Assembly: GCA_963966185.1 (NCBI GenBank)
Contig: CAWZYM010000076.1
Location: 557,001-621,000, forward strand
Length of the DNA stretch: 64,000 nt
Reading direction: 5' to 3'
From: Rhabditoides inermis
Taxonomy: Eukaryota > Nematoda > Chromadorea > Rhabditida > Rhabditidae
Notes under the pieces: model-generated
Database searches by the model: none
Told to the model about the DNA's origin: nothing
Seen by the model: the letters and a program-made list of their open reading frames with translations, nothing else
Position numbers and translations under genes: made by a program
Shown here: piece after piece, positions 37,524 through 50,600 of the stretch
Layout: every line of letters starts with the position of its first letter
How positions within the stretch are numbered: the first letter of the stretch is position 1

Positions 37524-38811
37524 ATGGCAGACGTGTTCAACAACCAGAAAGGGCGCACTGCAGTGGTCAAGTTCCTACTCGGAATCGTAAGTCTCATATA
37601 CAGTAACGAATATTGTAATTTGAAATATGCCCAGGGAGAGCACAGCGGCTCTTCCTATTTCGGATGCGGCGTGCAGTATAGCAGGAAAGCATGTGAATGG
37701 ACGGTGAGCTACTTAACGGTATAAACAAGTTTTTCTTAGTTTTTCATTTAGGAACACGTCAACAAGATGAGCACCGAAGGCTTTCTTGACGAGTGCCGAC
37801 CCACCGATACTAGGCTGCTTGCTCTGGCTTGGCCATGGGGTTGTTCCAGAAGGAAGTGGTGACCAGGGCAAAAGAGAATGAAGTGAGTAGTAATTACTAC
37901 ATACCAAATATAACGCTTCGAAATATAGAAGCTGGCTCGGATCCTCTCTCAAGCGGCACCGGAGGACAACCCCACTGCGGGCGGCAAACAGTACAGCAAT
38001 GTTGTTCTGTCGTCAATCACGCCAAACGCACTGCACTCGGTACCGAATATTCATTTATTTTGTTTTGATTTTAGAAACAAATTGCATTTACAGACTTGGT
38101 GTGCAACGAGGCGCTTCGTAGAAGCTGTGGCAGCGGCTGCGGGTATGACACTATCAGTGAACATGCCCAATACGCCGGCCAACAAGAACAAGCACGCGGT
38201 TTTGGCATTCGACAGCCTCGTTGCCACACGGGTCCATGGGGGATACACCCAGCTCGAAAAGAGGCATCAGAAGACAACTGAAGACGACGAGGAAGGTGAG
38301 AGAGATAGAGAAAGGCGAAAATACAACATTCCTTTTTAAGGGTACAAGAGAACGCTCGCGCCACGTCTTCTCGACAATCTCGAGGTGGTTGGAATTATCT
38401 CCAACCACATGAAGACGCGCATTTTGACTCGCGACGACGAGCAGTGCAACATAATTGTTCGTCACACCGCCGGTCTGCTCAAGGAAGCCCATGCTTACAA
38501 CAGCATCCACACTGGAAGCCGTTAGTTGAATTACCAAATACAAGTTATAAAAGAGCTGTTCAGGACAGAAGCTTCAATTATTTTGGGAAACTGTACGAGC
38601 GCATGTTGCGGATTCGCAGGAGTACCAAGATCTGGGCGTGGTGAGGAGAGAGTGGTACGTCATGCAATACAGACCGCTTTGCAGTCGCACCACCGAGTTG
38701 TCGCAGAAGTGTTTTGCGAGCTGTTTTGCACAACGTCTGCTGACACTCAGCAGTGAAGGATACGATAGACTCAATAGCAAACTCGAAAAATTCGTAATAA
38801 ATCTTGTATAA
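37524..38811 (+). CDS. Unrecognised seven-exon gene with one frameshift
   Basis: Exons: 37524-37586, 37635-37703, 37752-37882, 37929-38039, 38094-38295, 38341-38520 and 38564-38811. All introns are short (45-54 nt) GT-AG. Total length is 1004 nt, one short of a multiple of three; every junction is in phase except that exon 3 needs a 1-nt shift between about 37813 and 37857. Before the shift it reads EHVNKMSTEGFLDECRP; after it, AMGLFQKEVVTRAKENE. Other stretches are MADVFNNQKGRTAVVKFLLG, GGKQYSNVVLSSITPNALHS, RFVEAVAAAAGMTLSVNMPN, LLDNLEVVGIISNHMKTRIL and VRREWYVMQYRPLCSRTTEL. About 334 residues if repaired. It has no signal peptide and I do not recognise the family. It could be a recent pseudogene, a sequencing error, or a real frameshift site. 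Confidence 0.6.
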
Positions 38812-38943
38812 TCTATCACCTATTGTTCTTGCACAAGATACATTCTATCTGCTAATACATGTAAATAGGTAATACAAACAAGTGCCACGTATGTTATGTT
38901 CTCGAAATAAAAAAAAACGGTGCATTAAACATAAATTTCTCAC

Positions 38944-39840
38944 TACGGTAGATGGAATAGGGGTACGGTAGGCGGAAATATGGGGCAGATTTCTAGGAGG
39001 AGATAATACTAGCCTAATCTTTGCAGAACGCGGCCTCTTTCGCGCACTCTTCTCCTCGCTGTTTCCGCCTTCCGTCCACTCTGCGCGAGCTGTTCGTAGT
39101 GACAGGCGATGGAGTGACGAGGGAGGCGGACGGACTCGGGAGGATCATCCACAGCGTGCAGTGGCACAGCATCGAGGTGCGTGCTGGTGATGCAGTCCAC
39201 TATTACTAGGAGTAACAAGTCTATTCGTATGACGTCACTCGTTCAGATCTCCGTCTCCAACCCGCACGACCCTGTCCTCGTGCGCGCCTGCCGCTCACTC
39301 CAGTACGTGCCCTGCAGCACCTTCACCTACAGGTAAGCTACGGGTATGGTAGTAGGTAGTACGGTAGGTATCTGGTTTACTGTAGGCATCCCAGTTACAC
39401 GGTACTCACACTTGCCTCGTTCAGGTGCCGCGGTTTCGGCCTGAGCAACTGCTGGGCTGTGGTGGAGAAGGCGCGCGACATGGATACGCTGTGCTGGTGA
39501 GTGCAGGGTACTGTAGGATACTGTATGTGGAAATGATATACTGTATTCTGAGTGTTTGTGTTTGAGGGACGGTGTGGCGGACTGTGCGTGTCACGTGGTT
39601 GTGTCGAAGCTGCTGTCCCTCCCCTCCCCCCGCAGCGTGTGTGTGACTGGAATGGCGGAGTGCGTGGATGGACACGGCTTCCGGGCGACTGGCGCGCGTC
39701 TGCTGCAGGAGGATGTGCGAGTGGAGGACTGGGAGAAGGGAGAGGGGGTGGTGGATGCGATGCGAGTCGTCTCCCCTCAAGGAACCACTGTCATCTACGA
39801 GAGGAGACTGCGCGACAAGGAACACGCTCATCAGAAGTAG
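38944..39840 (+). pseudogene. 5'-truncated copy of F-box/LRR-like gene
   Basis: Carries only the last exons of the gene at 27077-28830, starting in an intron, and ends at the same stop (TAG, 39838-39840). The F-box-like N-terminus, first leucine-rich part and TATA box are missing. The coding sequence I compared is identical to the parent. It would be expressed only as a 3' extension of another transcript, for example from the gene ending at 38811. Confidence 0.85.
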
Positions 39841-40170
39841 AGGCATCCCCGATTAGTTGTGTAATAAGTGATATGTAGTTGTAATAAGTCTAGATATTTC
39901 CGTCTATGTACAGTTCTTGCTCTCCCAGGGTTTCGCATATTGCCTTACATTGTCTTGCCAGGTTGTTGTTGTATATGTTTTGCTTTAATAAATGTAATAA
40001 ATACATATAGATATAGGCCATTATCCTGTTCATAGTACGGCAATACCGCTGACTCGCCAGACAGACGAGAACTTTATGCATGTTTTTGTGCGGTAAAAAT
40101 GGCAAAAATGACGAATATCGAAAATTCGAGGACTAGAATTCTAGGCATTCTATCTGGGCATCTCCTCCAG
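38944..40170. repeat. Direct segmental duplication, right copy
   Basis: Near-identical to 27934-29170. It starts in the middle of an intron of the source gene, 133 bp after the previous gene's stop. It ends after CATCTCCTCCAG, where the sequence departs from the left copy. It lies only about 0.8 kb from the satellite array. Confidence 0.95.
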
Positions 40171-40267
40171 ACTAGCTACTGACTAAGACGGACCTATTTC
40201 GAGGATGAGGGAGAGGTGTCGGAGGCAAAACGAGGAAGTAATGAGGGTGCACGCAGGAGAAAGAGGG

Positions 40268-40400
40268 GTGAAAGAAAGAGAGCGAGAGAGAGAGAGAGAA
40301 ACTAACTATAAACTAACTATGAACTAAGAAGTGGAGAGAGAGAGAGGGAGAGAGAGAGAGGAGAGAGAGGGAGAGAGAGGAGAGAGAGGGAGAGAGGGAC
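40268..40400. repeat. GA-rich simple repeat
   Basis: (GA)n and (GGGAGA)n tracts, with an ACTAACTAT direct repeat at about 40301-40326. Confidence 0.85.
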
Positions 40401-40404
40401 GCAC

Positions 40405-40497
40405 CGATGTTGGCGTAATGCGCGTTGAGCCCGGCCAGCACGCAGTCGACCTGCTTGTTCATGAGGTGTTTGGTGTGCGCGGTGATGTCATTGGCGC
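40405..40497 (-). CDS. Orphan exon of an unrecognised gene
   Basis: A 93-nt minus-strand block between a TCTCACAG acceptor and a GTGCGT donor. It is open in one frame (NDITAHTKHLMNKQVD, then VLAGLNAHYANI), with strong coding-like codon use (many C/G third positions). No matching exons are seen on either side, which hold GA repeats, the duplication end and the satellite. It is probably a fragment stranded by rearrangement. Confidence 0.4.
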
Positions 40498-40585
40498 CTG
40501 TGAGACCCGAAATGAATGGAGATTAGCGCGGCGAAGAAAGAGAAGAGAGAGAGGGAGGAGGGAAGTTGAGCGAGTGCTTGTCTAA

Positions 40586-40665
40586 TTTTTCCTATGTTCT
40601 ATCCAACATTTATCCTGAACCCATGTTTTTCCTATGTTCTATCCAACATTTATCCTGAACCCATG
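40586..40665. repeat. 40-bp tandem duplication
   Basis: Two perfect 40-bp units (CCTATGTTCTATCCAACATT is the core), followed by a looser third copy near 40720-40750 (ACTATGTTCTTTGG, CAACATTTTTCCTG). Confidence 0.85.
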
Positions 40666-40995
40666 TTTTGGGTTGGATGAATGTTGACAAAAAGTTCTAG
40701 GTGCAAGTCTGTGACTATGTTCTTTGGTTTTTTCAACATTTTTCCTGGATGTTCTTTTGATTCTATGTGCAATTATATGATCTCTGTGGTTGGGTGGGCG
40801 TCTCTATTCTACTCTAATCTACCGGTGGACGTGAATAGGCTTTTTTCTATGATTTCTACGAAAGCGTTGGGTAACTTGCTCTATCAACTATCACTCAACT
40901 CCGGTGCGATAAGAAAAGCAGCTTGGCAACTCACATGTCGTCGACAAAAGTTTGGTACGAACCGGATAGTGAGAGAATGAGAGAGCGAGAGACGG

Positions 40996-41738
40996 GAAGA
41001 GAATTCATTTATCAAAACAAGGGTGGACTGTGTCCAAGAGCATCTGTTCATCTTGCTTGGAAAATCTCGAACGTTCTCCTAGAATGAAATCTATTTGTCA
41101 TCTACTCTACACTGTAAGTATGTACGATTTGAAAACACTTGCATTGTAATGATCGAGCAGTCAAAACGAGAAGAAATATTCAGACCATTCATCACAACAA
41201 GGGTGGACTGTGTCCAAGCGCATTCGTTCATCCTGCTTAGAACATCTCGAACGTTTCCCTATTATGACATCTACTTGTCATCTACTCTACACTGTAAGTA
41301 TGTATGATTTGAAAACACTTGCATTGTAATGATCGAGCAGTCAAAACGAGAAGAAATATTTAATTCAATTATCAAAACAAGGGTGGACTGTGTCCAAGAG
41401 CATTCGTTCATCCTGCTTAGAACATCTCGAACGTTTCCCTATTATGACATCTACTTGTCATCTACTCTACACTGTAAGTATGTACGATTTGAAAACACTT
41501 GCATTGTAATGATCGAGCAGTCAAAACGAGAAGAAATATTCAGACCATTCATCACAACAAGGGTGGACTGTGTCCAAGAGCATTCGTTCATCCTGCTTAG
41601 AACATCTCGAACGTTTCCCTATTATGACATCTACTTGTCATCTACTCTACACTGTATGTACGATTTGAAAACACTTGCATTGTAATGATCGAGCAGTCAA
41701 AACGAGAAGAAATATTTAATTCATTCATCACAACAAGG
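40996..41738. repeat. Edge monomers of the satellite (180-bp type)
   Basis: The first four monomers have period 180 (the landmark GTGGACTG is at 41023, 41203, 41383 and 41563) because they carry CACTGTAAGTATGTA where later ones have CACTGTATGTA. The first is the most diverged, as expected at an array edge. Confidence 0.85.
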
Positions 41739-44700
41739 GTGGACTGTGTTCAAGAACATCTGTTCATCCTGCTTAGAACATCTCGAACGTTCCGCCTATA
41801 ATGACAGTTATTCGTCATCAACTGTACACTGTATGCACGCTTTGAAAACACTTACATTGTAATGATCGAGCAGTCAAAACGAGAAGAAATAAATAATTCA
41901 ATTATCGAAACAAGAGTGGACTGTGTCCAAGAGCATCTGTTTATCCTGCTTAGAACATCTCGAACGTTTCCTTTTAATGGCATCTAATCGTCATCAACTC
42001 TACACTGTATGTACGATTTAAAAACACTTGCATTGTAATGATCGAGTAGTCAAAACGAGAATAAATATTTAATTCAATTATCAAAACAAAGGTGGACTGT
42101 GTCCAAGAGCATCTGTTCATCCTGCTTAGAACATCTCGAACGTTACCCTAAAACCTAAAATGACATATACTTGTCATCTACTCTACACTGTATGTACGAC
42201 TTGAAAACACTTGCATTGTAATAATCGAGCAGTCAAAACGAGAAGAAATATTTAATTCATTCATCACAACAAGGGTGGACTGTGTTCGAGAACATCTGTT
42301 CATCCTGCTTAGAACATCTCGAACGTTCCGCCTATAATAACATCTATTCGTCATCAACTGTACACTGTATGCACGCTTTGAAAACACTCACATTGTATTG
42401 ATCAAGCAGTCAAAACGAGAAGAAATTTATAATTAAATTATCGAAACAAGGGTGGACTGTGTCCAAGAGCATCCGTTCATCCTGCTTAGAACATCTCGAA
42501 CGTTCCGCCTATAATGACAGTTATTCGTCATCAACTGTACACTGTATGTACAAATTTGAAAACGTTTGCATTGTAATGATCGAGCAGTCAAAACGGGAAG
42601 AAATATTTAATACATTCATCACAACAAGAGTGAACTGTGTCCAAGAGCATCTGTTCATCCTGCTTAGAACATCTCGAACGTTCCCCTATAATGACATCTA
42701 TTTGTCATCAATTATACACTGTATGTACAAATTTGAAAACGTTTGCATTGTAATGATCGAGCAGTCAAAACGGGAAGAAATATTTAATACATTCATCACA
42801 ACAAGAGTGGACTGTGTCCAAGAGCATCTGTTCATCCTGCTTAGAACATCTCGAACGTTCCCCTATAATGACATCTATTCGTCATCAATTATACACTGTA
42901 TGTACAAATTTGAAAACGTTTGCATTGTAATGATCGAGCAGTCAAAACGGGAAGAAATATTTAATACATTCATCACAACAAGAGTGGACTGTGTCCAAGA
43001 GCATCTGTTTATCCTGCTTAGAACATCTCGAACGTTTCCTTTTAATGGCATCTATTCGTCATCAACTCTACACTGTATGTACGATTTAAAAACACTTGCA
43101 TTGTAATGATCGAGTAGTCAAAACGAGAATAAATATTTAATTCAATTATCAAAACAAAGGTGGACTGTGACCAAGAGCATCTGTTCATCCTGCTTAGAAC
43201 ATCTCGAACGATTCCCTATTATGACATATACTTGTCATCTAGTCTACACTGTATGTACGACTTGAAAACACTTGCATTGTAATGATCGAGCAGTCAAAAC
43301 GAGAAGAAATATTTAATTCATTCATCACAACAAGGGTGGACTGTGTTCAAGAACATCTGTTCATCCTGCTTAGAACATCTCGAACGTTCCGCCTATAATG
43401 ACAGTTATTCGTCATCAACTGTACACTGTATGCACGATTTGAAAACACTTACATTGTATTGATCAAGCAGTCAAAACGAGAAGAAATATATAATTCAATT
43501 ATCGAAACAAGGGTGAACTTTGTCCAAGAGCATCTGTTTATCCTGCTTAGAACATCTCGAACGTTCCCTTATAATGGCATCTATTCGTCATCAACTCTAC
43601 ACTGTATGTACGATTTGAAAACACTTGCATTGTAATGATCGAGTAGTCAAAACGAGAATAAATATTTCATTCAATTATCAAAACAAGGGTGAACTGTGTC
43701 CAAGAGCATCTGTTCATCCTGCTTAGAACATTTCGAACGTTCCCCTATAATGACATCTATTCGTCATCAATTATACACTGTATGTACAAATTTGAAAACG
43801 TTTGCATTGTAATGATCGAGCAGTCAAAACGGGAAGAAATATTTAATACATTCATCACAACAAGAGTGGACTGTGTCCAAGAGCATCTGTTCATCCTGCT
43901 TAGAACATCTTGAACGTTCCCCTATAATGACATCTATTCGTCATCAATTATACACTGTATGTACAAATTTGAAAAACGTTTGCATTGTAATGATCGAGCA
44001 GTCAAAACGAGAAGAAATATATAATTCATTTATCAAAACAATGGTGGACTATGTCTAAGAGCATCTGTTCATCCTGCTCAGAACATCTCGAACGTTTCCC
44101 TATCATGACATCTATTCGTCTTCAACTCTACACTGTCTGTACGATTTGAAAACACTTACATTGTATTGATCAAGCAGTCAAAACGAGAAGAAATATATAA
44201 TTCAATTATCGAAACAAGGGTGGACTGTGTCCAAGAGCATCCGTTCAGCCTGCTTAGAACATCTCGAACGTTACCCTATAATGACATCTATTCGTCATCA
44301 ATTATACACTGTATGTACAAATTTGAAAACGTTTGCATTGAAATGATCGAGCAGTCAAAACGGGAAGATATATTTAATACATTCATCACAACAAGAGTGG
44401 ACTGTGTCCAAGAGCATCTGTTCATCCTGCTTACAACATCTTGAACGTTCCCCTATAATGACATCTATTCGTCATCAATTATACACTGTATGTACAAATT
44501 TGAAAAACGTTTGCATTGTAATGATCGAGCAGTCAAAACGAGAAGAAATAAATAATTCATTTATCAAAACAATGGTGGACTGTGTCCAAGAGCATCTGTT
44601 CATCCTGCTTAGAACATCTCGAACGTTACCCTAAAATGACATATACTTGTCATCTACTCTACACTGTATGTACGACTTGAAAACACTTGAATTGTAAGAA

Positions 44701-47062
44701 TAGAGCAGGCAAAACGAGAATAAATATTTAATTCAATTATCAAAACAAAGGTGGACTGTGTCCAAGAGCATCTGTTCATCCTGCTTAGAACATCTCGAAC
44801 GTTACCCTAAAATGACATATACTTGTCATCTACTCTACACTGTATGTACGACTTGAAAACACTTGCATTGTAATAATCGAGCCGTCAAAACGAGAAGAAA
44901 TATTTAATTCATTCATCACAACAAGGGTGGACTGTGTGCAAGAACATCTGTTCATCCTGCTTAGAACATCTCGAACGTTCCGCCTATAATAACATCTATT
45001 CGTCATCAATTGTACACTGTATGCACGCTTTAAAAACACTTACATTGTAATGATCGAGCAGTCAAAACGAGAAGAAAAAATAATTCAATTATCGAAACAA
45101 GGGTGGACTGTGTCCAAGAGCATCCGTTCATCCTGCTTAGAACATCTCGAACGTTACCCTATAATGACATATACTTGTCATCAATTATACACTGTATGTA
45201 CAAATTTGAAAACGTTTGCATTGTAATGATCGAGCAGTCAAAACGGGAAGAAATATTTAATTCATTCATCACAACAAGGGTGGACTGTGTGCAAGAACAT
45301 CTGTTCATCCTGCTTAGAACATCTCGAACGTTCCGCCTATAATAACATCTATTCGTCATCAATTATACACTGTATGTACAAATTTGAAAACGTTTGCATT
45401 GTAATGATCGAGCAGTCAAAACGGGAAGAAATATTTAATACATTCATCACAACAAGAGTGGACTGTGTCCAAGAGCATCTGTTCATCCTGCTTAGAACAT
45501 CTTGAACGTTCCCCTATAATGACATCTATTCGTCATCAATTATACACTGTATGTACAAATTTGAAAAACGTTTGCATTGTAATGATCGAGCAGTCAAAAC
45601 GAGAAGAAATATATAATTCATTTATCAAAACAATGGTGGACTGTGTCTAAGAGCATCTGTTCATCCTGCTCAGAACATCTCGAACGTTTCCCTATCATGA
45701 CATCTATTCGTCTTCAACTCTACACTGTCTGTACGATTTGAAAACACTCACATTGTATTGATCGAGCAGTCAAAACGAGAAGAAATATATAACTCAATTA
45801 TCGAAACAAGGGTGGACTGTGTCCAAGAGCATCCGTTCATCCTGCTTAGAACATCTCGAACGTTACCCTATAATGACATATACTTGTCATCTACTCTACA
45901 CTGTATGTACGACTTGAAAAAAACTGCATTGTAATGATCGAGCAGTCAAAACGAGAAGAAAAATTTAATTCATTCATCACAACAAGGGTGGACTGTGTTC
46001 AAGAACATCTGTTCATCCGTCTTAGAACATCTCGAACGTTCCGCCTATAATGACAGTTATTCGTCATCAACTGTACACTGTACACTGTATGCACGCTTTG
46101 AAAACACTTACATTGTAATGATCGAGCAGTCAAAACGAGAAGAAATAAATAATTCAATTATCGAAACAAGGGTGGACTGTGTCCAAGAGCATCTGTTTAT
46201 CCTGCTTAGAACATCTCGAACGTTCCCTTTTAATGGCATCTATTCGTCATCAACTCTACACTGTATGTACAATTTGAAAACACTTGCATTGTAATGATCC
46301 AGTAGTCAAAACGAGAATAAATATTTAATTCAATTATCAAAACAAGGGTGGACTGTGTTCAAGAGCATCTGTTCATCCTGCTTAGAACATCTCGAACGTT
46401 ACCCTAAAATGACATATACTTGTCATCTACTCTACACTGTATGTACGACTTGAAAACAATTGCATTGTAATGATCGAGTAGTCAAAACGAGAAGAAATAT
46501 TTGATTCATTCATCACAACAAGGGTGGACTGTGTTCAAGAACATCTGTTCATCCTGCTTAGAACATCTCGAACGTTCCGCCTATAATGACAGTTATTCGT
46601 CATCAACTGTACACTGTATGCACGCTTTGAAAACACTCACATTGTATTGATCAAGCAGTCAAAACGAGAAGAAATTTATAATTAAATTATCGAAACAAGG
46701 GTGGACTGTGTCCAAGAGCATCCGTTCATCCTGCTTAGAACATCTCGAACGTTCCGCCTATAATGACAGTTATTCGTCATCAACTGTACACTGTATGTAC
46801 AAATTTGAAAACGTTTGCATTGTAATGATCGAGCAGTCAAAACGGGAAGAAATATTTAATACATTCATCACAACAAGAGTGAACTGTGTCCAAGAGCATC
46901 TGTTCATCCTGCTTAGAACATCTCGAACGTTCCCCTATAATGACATCTATTCGTCATCAATTATACACTGTATGTACAAATTTGAAAACGTTTGCATTGT
47001 AATGATCGAGCAGTCAAAACGGGAAGAAATATTTAATACATTCATCACAACAAGAGTGGACT

Positions 47063-50000
47063 GTGTCCAAGAGCATCTGTTCATCCTGCTTAGAACATCT
47101 TGAACGTTCCCCTATAATGACATCTATTCGTCATCAATTATACACTGTATGTACAAATTTGAAAAACGTTTGCATTGTAATGATCGAGCAGTCAAAACGA
47201 GAAGAAATATATAATTCATTTATCAAAACAATGGTGGACTGTGTCTAAGAGAATCTGTTCATCCTGCTCAGAACATCTCGAACGTTTCCCTATCATGACA
47301 TCTATTCGTCTTCAACTCTACACTGTCTGTACGATTTGAAAACACTTACATTGTATTGATCAAGCAGTCAAAACGAGAAGAAATATATAATTCAATTATC
47401 GAAACAAGGGTGGACTGTGTCCAAGAGCATCCGTTCAGCCTGCTTAGAACATCTCGAACGTTACCCTATAATGACATCTATTCGTCATCAATTATACACT
47501 GTATGTACAAATTTGAAAACGTTTGCATTGAAATGATCGAGCAGTCAAAACGGGAAGAAATATTTAATACATTCATCACAACAAGAGTGGACTGTGTCCA
47601 AGAGCATCTGTTCATCCTGCTTACAACATCTTGAACGTTCCCCTATAATGACATCTATTCGTCATCAATTTTACACTGTATGTACAAATTTGAAAAACGT
47701 TTGCATTGTAATGATCGAGCAGTCAAAACGAGAAGAAATAAATAATTCATTTATCAAAACAATGGTGGACTGTGTCCAAGAGCATCTGTTCATCCCGCTT
47801 AGAACATCTCGAACGTTACCCTAAAATGACATATACTTGTCATCTACTCTACACTGTATGTACGACTTGAAAACACTTGCATTGTAATGATCGAGCAGTC
47901 AAAACGAGAAGAAATATTTAATTCATTCATCACAACAAGGGTGGACTGTGTGCAAGAACATCTGTTCATCCTGCTTAGAACATCTCGAACGTTCCGCCTA
48001 TAATAACATCTATTCGTCATCAATTGTACACTGTATGCACGCTTTAAAAAAACTTACATTGTAATGATCGAGCAGTCAAAACGAGAAGAAAAAAATAATT
48101 CAATTATCGAAACAAGGGTGGACTGTGTCCAAGAGCATCCGTTCATCCTGCTTAGAACATCTCGAACGTTACCCTATAATGACATATACTTGTCATCTAC
48201 TCTACACTGTATGTACGACTTGAAAACACTTGCATTGTAATAATCGAGCAGTCAAAACGAGAAGAAATATTTAATTCATTCATCACAACAAGAGTGAACT
48301 GTGTCCAAGAGCATCTGTTCATCCTGCTTAGAACATCTCGAACGTTCCCCTATAATGACATCTATTTGTCATCAATTATACACTGTATGTACAAATTTGA
48401 AAACGTTTGCATTGTAATGATCGAGCAGTCAAAACGGGAAGAAATATTTAATACATTCATCACAACAAGAGTGGACTGTGTCCAAGAGCATCTGTTCATC
48501 CTGCTTAGAACATCTCGAACGTTCCCCTATAATGACATCTATTCGTCATCAATTATACACTGTATGTACAAATTTGAAAACGTTTGCATTGTAATGATCG
48601 AGCAGTCAAAACGGGAAGAAATATTTAATACATTCATCACAACAAGAGTGAACTGTGTCCAAGAGCATCTGTTCATCCTGCTTAGAACATCTCGAACGTT
48701 CCCCTATAATGACATCTATTTGTCATCAATTATACACTGTATGTACAAATTTGAAAACGTTTGCATTGTAATGATCGAGCAGTCAAAACGGGAAGAAATA
48801 TTTAATACATTCATCACAACAAGAGTGGACTGTGTCCAAGAGCATCTGTTCATCCTGCTTAGAACATCTTGAACGTTCCCCTATAATGACATCTATTCGT
48901 CATCAATTATACACTGTATGTACAAATTTGAAAAACGTTTGCATTGTAATGATCGAGCAGTCAAAACGAGAAGAAATATATAATTCATTTATCAAAACAA
49001 TGGTGGACTGTGTCTAAGAGAATCTGTTCATCCTGCTCAGAACATCTCGAACGTTTCCCTATCATGACATCTATTCGTCTTCAACTCTACACTGTCTGTA
49101 CGATTTGAAAACACTTACATTGTATTGATCAAGCAGTCAAAACGAGAAGAAATATATAATTCAATTATCGAAACAAGGGTGGACTGTGTCCAAGAGCATC
49201 CGTTCAGCCTGCTTAGAACATCTCGAACGTTACCCTATAATGACATCTATTCGTCATCAATTATACACTGTATGTACAAATTTGAAAACGTTTGCATTGA
49301 AATGATCGAGCAGTCAAAACGGGAAGAAATATTTAATACATTCATCACAACAAGAGTGGACTGTGTCCAAGAGCATCTGTTCATCCTGCTTACAACATCT
49401 TGAACGTTCCCCTATAATGACATCTATTCGTCATCAATTTTACACTGTATGTACAAATTTGAAAAACGTTTGCATTGTAATGATCGAGCAGTCAAAACGA
49501 GAAGAAATAAATAATTCATTTATCAAAACAATGGTGGACTGTGTCCAAGAGCATCTGTTCATCCCGCTTAGAACATCTCGAACGTTACCCTAAAATGACA
49601 TATACTTGTCATCTACTCTACACTGTATGTACGACTTGAAAACACTTGCATTGTAATGATCGAGCAGTCAAAACGAGAAGAAATATTTAATTCATTCATC
49701 ACAACAAGGGTGGACTGTGTGCAAGAACATCTGTTCATCCTGCTTAGAACATCTCGAACGTTCCGCCTATAATAACATCTATTCGTCATCAATTGTACAC
49801 TGTATGCACGCTTTAAAAAAACTTACATTGTAATGATCGAGCAGTCAAAACGAGAAGAAAAAAATAATTCAATTATCGAAACAAGGGTGGACTGTGTCCA
49901 AGAGCATCCGTTCATCCTGCTTAGAACATCTCGAACGTTACCCTATAATGACATATACTTGTCATCTACTCTACACTGTATGTACGACTTGAAAACACTT

Positions 50001-50600
50001 GCATTGTAATAATCGAGCAGTCAAAACGAGAAGAAATATTTAATTCATTCATCACAACAAGAGTGAACTGTGTCCAAGAGCATCTGTTCATCCTGCTTAG
50101 AACATCTCGAACGTTCCCCTATAATGACATCTATTTGTCATCAATTATACACTGTATGTACAAATTTGAAAACGTTTGCATTGTAATGATCGAGCAGTCA
50201 AAACGGGAAGAAATATTTAATACATTCATCACAACAAGAGTGGACTGTGTCCAAGAGCATCTGTTCATCCTGCTTAGAACATCTCGAACGTTCCCCTATA
50301 ATGACATCTATTCGTCATCAATTATACACTGTATGTACAAATTTGAAAACGTTTGCATTGTAATGATCGAGCAGTCAAAACGGGAAGAAATATTTAATAC
50401 ATTCATCACAACAAGAGTGAACTGTGTCCAAGAGCATCTGTTCATCCTGCTTAGAACATCTCGAACGTTCCCCTATAATGACATCTATTTGTCATCAATT
50501 ATACACTGTATGTACAAATTTGAAAACGTTTGCATTGTAATGATCGAGCAGTCAAAACGGGAAGAAATATTTAATACATTCATCACAACAAGAGTGAACT
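47063..50600. repeat. 1,769-bp tandem duplication inside the satellite
   Basis: 47063-48831 and 48832-50600 align monomer for monomer at an offset of 1,769 bp (ten monomers minus 1 nt), including rare variants such as CAATTTTACACTG and GAATCTGTTCATCCTGCTCAG. Confidence 0.85.
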
